NCBI GenBank assembly: GCA_001805205.1
Contig: MHER01000093.1
Location: forward strand, 1-8,155
Direction of reading: 5' to 3'
Source of the DNA: Nitrospirae bacterium RIFCSPLOW2_12_42_9
Lineage (GTDB): Bacteria; Nitrospirota; 9FT-COMBO-42-15; HDB-SIOI813
DNA length: 8,155 nt
The position numbers were made by a program, and so were the translations under genes. Below are positions 1 through 5,819 of the stretch, in pieces; position 1 is the stretch's first letter; every line of letters starts with the position of its first letter. Under the pieces are notes generated by a model that was not told the origin of the DNA, did no database searches, and saw only the letters and a program-made list of their open reading frames with translations.

Positions 1-30
1 ACCGGAGCAGAGTTTTAGCGACTCCCCCAT
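1..30 (-). CDS. hicA: HicA-family mRNA interferase toxin, N-terminal start only (cut by window edge)
   Basis: An ATG on the minus strand at 30-28 shares one base with the TAA stop of the upstream hicB-like gene (TAATG). Only ten codons are visible, reading MGESLKLCSG. A start of this kind, ending in a Ser-Gly pair, resembles the N-terminus of the small HicA/YcfA double-stranded-RNA-binding toxins, which cut mRNA and are neutralised by HicB. A GAGG at 41-44 lies 10 bases upstream as a weak ribosome site, and the stop-start overlap suggests translational coupling. Identity rests mainly on the HicB neighbour and the arrangement, because the catalytic His region lies outside the window. It could be another small partner protein. 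Confidence 0.6.
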   Translation of the reverse strand, partial: MGESLKLCSG

Positions 31-230
31 TATACAGTAACCTCGACCATGCGGGTGGGGTCGAGAGTACCCTTGGATTCCATGACTTCAAGCCAGCCCC
101 CAATGGCCTCTGTAATGTTGGCAATGGCCTCTTCCCGGGTTTTTCCCTGAGAGAGGCATCCCGGCAGGGCTGGGACTTCAGCTACGTAATAACCGGCTTC
201 ATCCTGTTCTATCAGGACATGGAGTTTCAT
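30..230 (-). CDS. hicB: HicB-family antitoxin (short type, 66 aa)
   Basis: This is a complete 66-residue protein of the HicB/UPF0150 fold. HicB proteins bind and silence the HicA mRNA interferase. Visible hallmarks are the N-terminal strand MKLHVLIEQDEAGYYVAEVP, then the PALPGCLSQG turn at about 20-29, and the helix TREEAIANITEAI at about 31-43. This is the partial RNase-H-like HicB core. At 66 residues it lacks the C-terminal helix-turn-helix or ribbon-helix-helix DNA-binding domain of longer HicB proteins, so autoregulation, if any, would need another mechanism. The start is supported by AAGGAG at 235-240, four bases before the ATG. The antitoxin precedes the toxin here, the reverse of E. 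coli hicAB but common in the short-HicB type. Confidence 0.88.
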   Translation of the reverse strand: MKLHVLIEQDEAGYYVAEVPALPGCLSQGKTREEAIANITEAIGGWLEVMESKGTLDPTRMVEVTV

Positions 231-253
231 ATATCTCCTTTATTGGGTGAATT

Positions 254-501
254 ATGAAAAAAATCTATCATAGTAGGTCAGCAAAGTCAAAAAATGTGAT
301 AATCAATATGATCATTACAGGTTTGTTTTTCTTTTTTATTATGTTCGTCTTTTGGAATGGTGAGGGCGCAGAAGGCGCCGGTATCAACGAAGACCTTCGC
401 TCAGCGGCCTCACCGTACAGGTACTTATCATGGTAGTGGCTGACGATGGTGAGGGAGGCGTGACAGATAGCGATACCTATAGCTTCACAACAGGGCGGTA
501 A
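254..501 (+). pseudogene. Decayed remnant of a secreted or surface protein (signal-like start plus FN3-like tail in a shifted frame)
   Basis: From the ATG at 254 a 60-residue frame runs to a TAG at 434-436. It has a basic N-terminus (MKKIYHSRSAKSK) and a hydrophobic stretch (about residues 15-34) rich in Phe and Ile, like a signal peptide or anchor, followed by a sequence with no recognisable fold. In a different frame, downstream of about 430 and ending at the TAA at 499-501, the reading is VVADDGEGGVTDSDTYSFTTG. This resembles the last strands of fibronectin-III-like repeats in bacterial surface proteins (pattern WxVVAxDGxGG...YSFTTG). The preceding bases in the third frame read TGTYHG, again like the strand before it. 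I infer a gene reduced by an internal deletion and frameshifts. It could instead be a small real membrane peptide, since a weak GGTGA lies just before the ATG. Confidence 0.45.
262..290 (-). promoter_or_regulatory. Putative sigma-70-type promoter of the hicBA-like pair
   Basis: Read on the minus strand, a -35 box TTGACT (285-290, five of six consensus bases) and a -10 box TAGATT (262-267, four of six) are separated by exactly 17 bases. Transcription would start near 255, giving a leader of about 25 bases that carries the hicB ribosome site. The promoter lies inside the decayed fragment that starts at 254 on the plus strand. It is a pattern match only and has not been tested. Confidence 0.45.
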
Positions 502-585
502 GCATTTTCTATAAGGGCAAATATTATTAATTCATGAGGAGCCTGTTTTCATTAAACCTCATACCATTTGCAGGGTTAAACTCCC

Positions 586-615
586 CTGTCACCTTTGTTA
601 TATCCCTCCTATAAT
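586..615 (+). promoter_or_regulatory. Putative promoter of the adaptor-ATPase-permease operon
   Basis: A perfect -10 hexamer TATAAT (610-615) is preceded by CTGTCA (586-591, four of six matches to TTGACA) with an 18-base spacer. A start near 622 would leave a leader of about 80 bases. A second perfect TATAAT lies at 644-649 but has no acceptable -35 box. The rest of the 502-698 spacer is AT-rich. It also holds a weak inverted repeat (ATGAGG 534-539 / CCTCAT 557-562, 17-base loop) without a following T-run. I see no gene in this spacer. Confidence 0.35.
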
Positions 616-704
616 ACCTCATTATTTTTCCACATAAACATAGTATAATCAAGAGAAATAATATGATAAAGTATAAAAGATTGTCTTATTAAAGGAGAAT
701 GAGC

Positions 705-1886
705 ATGTTCAAGTGGAAGAGCCTTATATATGTTGCAATATTGATTGTAGTTGCCGGGGTTATATACTTCTGGAATTACAGGAGAAATATTATTGAAGTG
801 AAGGTCGTTGAAGTTAAAAGGGGTGCAATTGAAAGGACTGTAACCAGTGTATCAAGCGGTACTGTAGAGCCGATGAAAAGGGTGAGGCTGCAGGCATTGC
901 TCCCTTTAAGGATCAAGGAGGTAAATTTTAAAGAAGGCGAGAGGGTTAAAGCCAATGATGTTATTGTAAAACTCGATGACTCAGAAATAAAGATAAAACT
1001 CGAACTCCAGGAGGCGGCCTTAACAACAGCGGAATTGAGACTACGTGAGATTGAGGAGAGGTACAGGCTCTCTAAACTGAATTACGATAGAATAAAGAAC
1101 CTCTTTGAGCAGGGTGTTGTTTCTGAGGGTACATTCGATGAGGTCAAAGGTCAGTTTACAACGACTGAGAAGGAATTCGAGGTCGCAAAGAACGCTATAA
1201 ATGAGGCGAAACTCAGTAGCAGGCTAACAGGGGAGGAGCTTGAAAAGACCAATATCAGGGCCCCGTTTAACGGCCTTATATCCTTTCTCGATGCAACACC
1301 CGGAGAGATTCCACCGTATTCGAGTACTGAACTTGCTTTGCTGTCATCTCAAACTACCTCATCATCCGAGAACAAACCCTTCCTGGAGATAATAGATGAT
1401 TCTGTACTGAGGGTGAAGGCGCCATTCGATGAAGTAGATGCTACAAAAATTAGGAGGGGTAAGGATGCAAGGATTACCAGTGATACAGTGCCTGATACAA
1501 TATTTAAAGGGAAAGTTGTATACATCTCCCCTGTTGTATCCAAGACACTCGAGCAGAACCGAACAGTTGATGTAGAGTTTGATATTGAAAATAGTGGTAA
1601 AGAGCAGATACCGGTTGGTGCATCAGTAGATGTTGAGATAATCCTTGAGGTTAAGGAAGGTATGATAATAGTCCCAACAAATACTGTAATTGAAAGGGAT
1701 GGGGCCAGGTTTGTTTATAAGGTTGAGAATAATCTTATAAAAAAGAGGCCAATAAAGATTGGCATCTCAAACTGGGAATATACAGAGATACTCGATGGCT
1801 TAAAGGAAGGGGATAGGGTGGTTACATCTCTGGATGTTCAGGGTCTTGAAGATGGTAAAAGGATTAAGATTAGTGATGAAAAATGA
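705..1886 (+). CDS. Periplasmic adaptor (membrane fusion protein) of a MacAB/HlyD-type ABC pump
   Basis: Membrane fusion protein, 393 residues from the preferred ATG at 705. GGAG at 694-697 sits seven bases from that codon, whereas it almost touches an earlier in-frame ATG at 699. Numbering here is from 705. A single N-terminal membrane anchor (about 7-25) is followed by the first half of the lipoyl-like domain (about 57-92, KEGERVKANDVIVKLDD). A helical hairpin with heptad-like Leu/Glu/Lys content spans about 93-182. The returning lipoyl half follows (TNIRAPFNGLISF at about 182-194), and then the beta-barrel and membrane-proximal domains (to about 385, with VPTNTVIERDG and LKEGDRVVTSLD). Such adaptors link an inner-membrane transporter to an outer-membrane TolC-type channel. 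A Ser/Thr-rich insert of about 25 residues (about 203-225) separates the lipoyl and barrel domains. It overlaps the ATPase gene by 11 bases. Substrate unknown. Confidence 0.9.
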   Translation: MFKWKSLIYVAILIVVAGVIYFWNYRRNIIEVKVVEVKRGAIERTVTSVSSGTVEPMKRVRLQALLPLRIKEVNFKEGERVKANDVIVKLDDSEIKIKLELQEAALTTAELRLREIEERYRLSKLNYDRIKNLFEQGVVSEGTFDEVKGQFTTTEKEFEVAKNAINEAKLSSRLTGEELEKTNIRAPFNGLISFLDATPGEIPPYSSTELALLSSQTTSSSENKPFLEIIDDSVLRVKAPFDEVDATKIRRGKDARITSDTVPDTIFKGKVVYISPVVSKTLEQNRTVDVEFDIENSGKEQIPVGASVDVEIILEVKEGMIIVPTNTVIERDGARFVYKVENNLIKKRPIKIGISNWEYTEILDGLKEGDRVVTSLDVQGLEDGKRIKISDEK

Positions 1887-2568
1887 ACCACTGATATTGC
1901 TCGAAGATATTAAAAAGATATATGGTTCCGGCCCTACACAGGTAAATGCACTAAGTGGTGTAAATCTAAAGATAAGGGAAGGGGAATTCATGGCGATACT
2001 CGGGCCATCCGGCTCAGGGAAATCAACCCTTATGAATATTATAGGGTGTTTAGACCGCCCGTCAGAGGGGAGATATCTGCTGGACAATATAGATGTCTCA
2101 GGCATGAAGGATGATGATCTTGCAAGTATAAGAAATAAGAAGATTGGCTTTGTATTTCAGATGTTCAATCTCCTGCCAAAGCAGTCAGCGCTTGGGAATG
2201 TAATGATCCCTCTTCTCTATTCGGGGGTAGATGCAAGGGAGAGGAAAGAAAGGGGCCTTCAGATATTAAGAAAGATGGGACTTGAAGGCCGGTGGCATCA
2301 TAGGCCCAATGAGCTTTCAGGTGGTGAGTGTCAACGGGTGGCAATTGCCAGGGCCCTTATAAACCGTCCGTCGATAGTACTTGCAGATGAACCTACAGGG
2401 AATCTTGATACCAGGACCGGTGAAGAGATCATACTACTTTTTAAACGGCTTAACAAAGACGAAGGGGTTACACTTATTATGGTGACGCACAACCCGGAGA
2501 TTGCAAATGAGGCCAGCCGGAGGATTTACGTTAAGGATGGGAAGATTGTTGAGGATACTGCACCATGA
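1876..2568 (+). CDS. ABC transporter ATP-binding subunit, MacB/LolD type
   Basis: This is a 230-residue nucleotide-binding subunit that powers the downstream permease by ATP hydrolysis on the cytoplasmic face. All core motifs are present: Walker A GPSGSGKST (43-51), Q-loop glutamine in FVFQMFNLLP (Q95), signature LSGGE (147-151) followed by CQRVAIARAL, Walker B IVLADEP (167-173), D-loop TGNLD (174-178) and the switch histidine in MVTHNP (H205). Length and motif context match the LolD/MacB ATPase family. The start at 1876 is chosen because the protein then begins MKNEPLILLEDIKKIYG, as in relatives. An upstream in-frame ATG at 1834 adds 14 residues deep in the adaptor gene and has no ribosome site. 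The gene overlaps the adaptor by 11 bases, and its last bases overlap the permease start as ATGA. Confidence 0.94.
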   Translation: MKNEPLILLEDIKKIYGSGPTQVNALSGVNLKIREGEFMAILGPSGSGKSTLMNIIGCLDRPSEGRYLLDNIDVSGMKDDDLASIRNKKIGFVFQMFNLLPKQSALGNVMIPLLYSGVDARERKERGLQILRKMGLEGRWHHRPNELSGGECQRVAIARALINRPSIVLADEPTGNLDTRTGEEIILLFKRLNKDEGVTLIMVTHNPEIANEASRRIYVKDGKIVEDTAP

Positions 2569-3773
2569 ACTTTATTGAGTTTTTCAGATTGGCATTAGCA
2601 TCAATCCTTGAAAACAGGCTGCGTTCATTTCTGACCATGCTTGGCATTATTATAGGTGTAGTCTCTGTCATCCTTTTGATCTCTATGACAACAGGCTTTC
2701 GTGAGTATCTTGTAAGGCAATTCATGGGAATTGGAACAAATCTGATTATTATTAATCCAGGGAAGACAGAGACAAAGGGTTTGGGACAACCAGGGTTTGA
2801 AGGTGTTCAGAAGATGACAACAGGTGACACAATGGCCCTTAGGAGGAATGCCTATGCCTTAGAGTCTGTATCTTCAATTACTGTAGGTACTGCTGATGTA
2901 CGCTATGTAGACAGGGAGCGGAAGGTTATGGTCATCGGGACTGATGAGGCATTTGTAAAGGTGATTAATATCGGGGTGGACGCCGGGGCCTTTTTTAATG
3001 CTGATGATGTTAATGCATCACGCAGGGTCTGTACAATAGGTTATACAGTGAAAAACGAACTCTTTGGCAGCAGGAATCCGCTCGGAGAGATTATAAAGAT
3101 CGGGGGTGCAGGGTACAGGGTTATCGGGATTATGGAGAAGAAGGGTACATTCATCGGTACGGATGACCTTGATGATGTGGTCTATATTACTGTGTCTGCA
3201 TCCCAGAGACTGTTTAATACGGATAAGTTGTTCGGATTAAGGGCCAAGGCAAGGAGTGCTGTAATGATAGAAGAGGCAAAAGAACAGATAAGGATTATAC
3301 TTACCAAGAGGCACAACAATAAAGAAGATTTTACTATACTGACACAGGAGTCCCTGTTATCAAGTCTTAATTCAATATTAAAGGCACTCTCTGTAGTCCT
3401 TGCCGGCATTGCCGCGATATCACTTTTAGTCGGAGGGATCGGGATTATGAATATCATGCTGGTTTCTGTGAGAGAGCGGACAAGGGAGATCGGGATAAGG
3501 AAGGCGGTTGGTGCAAGGAGGGCAGACATCCTGTTTCAGTTCCTCTTTGAGTCCATGTTGATTAGCCTGATCGGAGGTATAATTGGAATCCTGATTGCGT
3601 TTATAGGTGGTATTATAATCTCACAATTTCTCCCTCAGGTTCCCCCGATAATGGAACCATGGGTCATTGCCCTTGCTACAATCTTTTCCGGTAGTGTTGG
3701 AATCTTCTTTGGGGTCTACCCGGCATACAAGGCTGCCCAGCAGGACCCGATCCAGGCCCTTAGATACGAGTGA
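2565..3773 (+). CDS. ABC transporter permease, MacB/FtsX family
   Basis: This is a 402-residue inner-membrane permease. It has one membrane helix near the N-terminus (about 21-43, within RLRSFLTMLGIIIGVVSV), a periplasmic MacB core domain (about 45-260), and then three helices (about 274-300, 325-355, 366-388) forming the FtsX domain. The family hallmark lies at about 290-322: GGIGIMNIMLVSV followed by RERTREIGIRKAVGA. The C-terminus AYKAAQQDPIQALRYE is also typical. In E. coli MacB the ATPase and permease are fused; here they are separate polypeptides, a common variant. The topology suits mechanotransmission export of lipids, lipoproteins, peptides or antibiotics rather than classical solute import. 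It starts in an ATGA overlap with the ATPase stop, with GAGGA at 2551-2555 nine bases upstream. Specificity cannot be read from the sequence. Confidence 0.94.
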   Translation: MNFIEFFRLALASILENRLRSFLTMLGIIIGVVSVILLISMTTGFREYLVRQFMGIGTNLIIINPGKTETKGLGQPGFEGVQKMTTGDTMALRRNAYALESVSSITVGTADVRYVDRERKVMVIGTDEAFVKVINIGVDAGAFFNADDVNASRRVCTIGYTVKNELFGSRNPLGEIIKIGGAGYRVIGIMEKKGTFIGTDDLDDVVYITVSASQRLFNTDKLFGLRAKARSAVMIEEAKEQIRIILTKRHNNKEDFTILTQESLLSSLNSILKALSVVLAGIAAISLLVGGIGIMNIMLVSVRERTREIGIRKAVGARRADILFQFLFESMLISLIGGIIGILIAFIGGIIISQFLPQVPPIMEPWVIALATIFSGSVGIFFGVYPAYKAAQQDPIQALRYE

Positions 3774-3780
3774 ACATTCA

Positions 3781-3795
3781 TGTTGCACGGCAACA
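3781..3795 (+). other. Small perfect hairpin just after the permease stop
   Basis: TGTTGC (3781-3786) and GCAACA (3790-3795) form a six-base-pair stem with a three-base loop ACG, seven bases after the permease stop codon. No T-run follows, so alone it is not a canonical intrinsic terminator. It may protect the operon mRNA 3' end or simply be chance. Confidence 0.35.
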
Positions 3796-3807
3796 CAAAG
3801 GACAATG

Positions 3808-3855
3808 AGAATCCCCCCTCACCCACCTTTATTAAAGGGGGGAAGGGGGGATTTT
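3808..3855. repeat. C/G-rich palindromic intergenic repeat, likely dispersed and terminator-like
   Basis: The outer arms AATCCCCCC (3810-3818) and GGGGGGATT (3845-3853) pair perfectly. Inside, CCC (3822-3824) pairs with GGG (3840-3842), and CCTTT (3826-3830) pairs with AAAGG (3834-3838) around a three-base ATT loop. One A-G mismatch and a small internal loop interrupt the stem. From memory, elements of this form (runs of C, then CCTTTATTAAAGG, then runs of G and ATTTTC) occur in many copies between genes in diverse bacteria. Their chance translation PPLLKGGRGDF is seen in spurious ORFs. The T-tract at 3852-3855 lets it act as a terminator for the pump operon on the plus strand. Copy number in this genome cannot be seen from the window. 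Confidence 0.7.
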
Positions 3856-3869
3856 CGAGTGAAACATTC

Positions 3870-3897
3870 TTGCTATACTCTTATCTCATATTATATA
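3870..3897 (+). promoter_or_regulatory. Weak candidate promoter for the diguanylate cyclase gene
   Basis: TTGCTA (3870-3875) and TATATA (3892-3897), 16 bases apart, each match four of six sigma-70 consensus bases. The stretch 3880-3920 is very AT-rich, and shifted -10 choices are equally good. Position is plausible because the palindromic repeat just upstream probably ends the previous transcript. Confidence 0.25.
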
Positions 3898-3936
3898 TAC
3901 CGATAATAAATTAATCTGATTAACATTGGGGTCTTT

Positions 3937-3964
3937 TAATGGTAGCTAAATAATGGTAGATAAG
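3937..3964 (+). repeat. Two tandem 14-bp repeats before the cyclase start, each carrying a tiny uORF start
   Basis: TAATGGTAGCTAAA (3937-3950) and TAATGGTAGATAAG (3951-3964) are adjacent and identical at 12 of 14 positions. Each holds an ATG. The first opens MVAK and stops at TAA 3951-3953. The second starts at 3953, sharing the A (TAATG), reads MVDKDVL and stops at 3974-3976, which is inside the cyclase gene that starts at 3966. The arrangement could couple or limit translation of the cyclase, but a chance duplication is equally possible. Confidence 0.5.
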
Positions 3965-3965
3965 G

Positions 3966-5786
3966 ATGTTTTGTAAACTTACCAACAATTACTCAAAACC
4001 CTGCCGTCTGGTGATGATAACAGGTGTCTCGATATTTATTGCAGAGGCGCTTGTTATGTTATTTTTATCATTATTACCTGAATTACCTCCCTTGATAGAG
4101 GCAATTGTTGATTCCGTGTCACTCTCTCTATTTGTCTTTCCGGTATTATATTTTTTCCTATTCCGTCCAATGCTGAGGCAAATAAATATTCAGATGAAAA
4201 CTGAAGAGGAATTAAAAAGGTCAAAATCTGAACTCGAAACAAAAATTAGTGAACTTGTGTTTGCACAAAAGACACTCCATGAATCAGAGGGGCAGTATAA
4301 ACTCTTATTTGACCAGAATCCTAATCCAATGTGGATCTTTGACCTTGAGACCCTCAACTTTTTATTGGTTAATGATGCAGCTATAAAACATTATGGATAC
4401 TCAAGAGAAGAGTTCCTCTCAATGACACTTAAAGATATACGTCCAGAGGAGGATATACCACTCCTGCTTGATAGTTTATCAAAGGCACCAATTAATGATT
4501 ATCTTAATAATTTCCGGGGTACATGGAGACATATAAAAAAGGGCGGGATGATCATCTTTGTTGATATAATTGCTGATGTGCTTGAGTTTAAAGGGAGGAA
4601 GGCAGCGATTGTAGTTGTAAAAGATGTGACCAATCGCAAACAGGCAGAGGAAGAATTACAGAAGACCAAAAGTGAACTTGAAGTTCTGGTTGCAGAACGG
4701 ACAAGGGAATTACAGACTGCCAATATAGAACTACTTGTTCGTACAGAGGTACTTGAACAGAGGAACAGGGAGATTAACCTGCTCAGCGAGATGAATAGCC
4801 TTCATCAGGTCTGCAATACAACTGAAGAGGCATACACGGTTATGGCAAAATATTTAGAACAGTTGTTCCCTGAGGACTGTGGAGAATTATTGATTTTAAA
4901 CACTATAACTAACATGTTAGAACCTGCAATATTCTGGGGTAATATTGATAAGGTATGTAATACGGTTTCTGTTAAAGATTGCTGGGCACTGAGGAGGGGG
5001 CAGATGCATATTTACACCAGGGACGGGATTGATCTAAAATGTAAACACAGCAATTCTATAGGGGAAATAAATATCTGTCTTCCGATGATTGCTCAGGGTG
5101 AGGCGCTCGGGATAATACACCTGATGGTTCCTTCAGCAGTGTCTGATGATGTCCTGGCCAATAAAAAACAACTCGCATTAAGTCTGGCTGAACAGATAAG
5201 TTTATCATTATCAAATATAAGGCTTCGCGAGACGCTTCGTACCATGTCAATACGTGACTCGCTTACAGGTCTTTATAATCGCCTTTACATGGAGGAGTTC
5301 TTCAAGCAGGAGATACACAGGGCGTACAGGAAGGGTACATCAATAGGTGTGATTATTATTGATATAGATCATTTTAAAAGGGTCAATGATACACTTGGTC
5401 ATGATGCCGGAGATATGCTGCTGGCGAAGATTGGCAAGTTTCTGCATAGGAGTATTCGTGAGAGTGATATTGTATGCCGGTTTGGCGGAGAGGAATTTGT
5501 AATTATTATGCCGGAGGCGACTGTTGAAGTTGCTGCAGGCCGTGCCCAGGAACTCAGGAAGAGCTTTAAGCTCTCAAACCTTGATTATGAAAGCCTATTA
5601 CCTGTTGGTGAGATTACCATATCACTTGGGGTATCAGCATTTCCGAGGAATGGTCTTACAGCAGAGGCAATATTCAAGGCCGCTGACGATGCCCTTTATG
5701 AGGCTAAGGACAGTGGACGCGACCGTGTCTGTGTTGCTAAGGTCAGGGAAAATAATCCTGCTGTGAATAGTGGTTCATCGATTTAA
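3966..5786 (+). CDS. Membrane-anchored PAS-GAF-GGDEF diguanylate cyclase
   Basis: This 606-residue signalling enzyme is predicted to make cyclic di-GMP from two GTP. Two membrane helices (about 14-38 and 50-68) are followed by a coiled coil (about 72-108), a PAS domain (about 107-225, from YKLLFDQNPNPMWIFD to VVKDVTNRKQAEEEL), a second coiled coil (about 225-275), a GAF-like domain (about 276-422, containing the CWALRRG segment) and a C-terminal GGDEF domain (about 425-592). The active-site loop is GGEEF (507-511). Metal-binding D466 lies in IIDIDHFKRVND, and the inhibitory RxxD site (RESD, 498-501) sits five residues before GGEEF. The enzyme therefore looks active and product-inhibited. No EAL domain is present. 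The start at 3966 is the first possible in-frame ATG after a TAG at 3957-3959. Its ribosome site is poor (AAGG touches the ATG; GGTAG is six bases away), so translation may depend on the uORFs. The ligands of PAS and GAF are unknown. Confidence 0.92.
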   Translation: MFCKLTNNYSKPCRLVMITGVSIFIAEALVMLFLSLLPELPPLIEAIVDSVSLSLFVFPVLYFFLFRPMLRQINIQMKTEEELKRSKSELETKISELVFAQKTLHESEGQYKLLFDQNPNPMWIFDLETLNFLLVNDAAIKHYGYSREEFLSMTLKDIRPEEDIPLLLDSLSKAPINDYLNNFRGTWRHIKKGGMIIFVDIIADVLEFKGRKAAIVVVKDVTNRKQAEEELQKTKSELEVLVAERTRELQTANIELLVRTEVLEQRNREINLLSEMNSLHQVCNTTEEAYTVMAKYLEQLFPEDCGELLILNTITNMLEPAIFWGNIDKVCNTVSVKDCWALRRGQMHIYTRDGIDLKCKHSNSIGEINICLPMIAQGEALGIIHLMVPSAVSDDVLANKKQLALSLAEQISLSLSNIRLRETLRTMSIRDSLTGLYNRLYMEEFFKQEIHRAYRKGTSIGVIIIDIDHFKRVNDTLGHDAGDMLLAKIGKFLHRSIRESDIVCRFGGEEFVIIMPEATVEVAAGRAQELRKSFKLSNLDYESLLPVGEITISLGVSAFPRNGLTAEAIFKAADDALYEAKDSGRDRVCVAKVRENNPAVNSGSSI

Positions 5787-5818
5787 ACAGTTCAAACCGC
5801 TTAAACAGATTAAACCGT
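5783..5818. repeat. 9-bp periodic (2 x 18 bp) direct repeat between convergent genes
   Basis: TTAAACAGTTCAAACCGC (5783-5800) is followed directly by TTAAACAGATTAAACCGT (5801-5818), with 15 of 18 positions identical. Each half is itself a nine-base unit close to TTAAACMGN, giving four units (TTAAACAGT, TCAAACCGC, TTAAACAGA, TTAAACCGT). The array begins at the stop codon of the cyclase and ends two bases before the stop codon of rplT, so it fills the whole convergent gap. It has no hairpin or T-run typical of an intrinsic terminator. Confidence 0.7.
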
Positions 5819-5819
5819 T

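Noticed and set aside
644..649. Second TATAAT upstream of the adaptor gene as the main promoter
   Set aside because: No reasonable -35 box is present 16-18 bases upstream, so the element at 586-615 is preferred.
1834..1875. Upstream ATG as start of the ABC ATPase
   Set aside because: It adds 14 residues not expected in the family, lies deep in the adaptor gene and lacks a ribosome site. The ATG at 1876 fits better.
3667..3906. 79-residue plus-strand frame containing PPHPPLLKGGRGDF
   Set aside because: Its first half lies inside the permease gene in another frame and its second half is the translation of the C/G-rich palindrome. It has no ribosome site or protein-like features.
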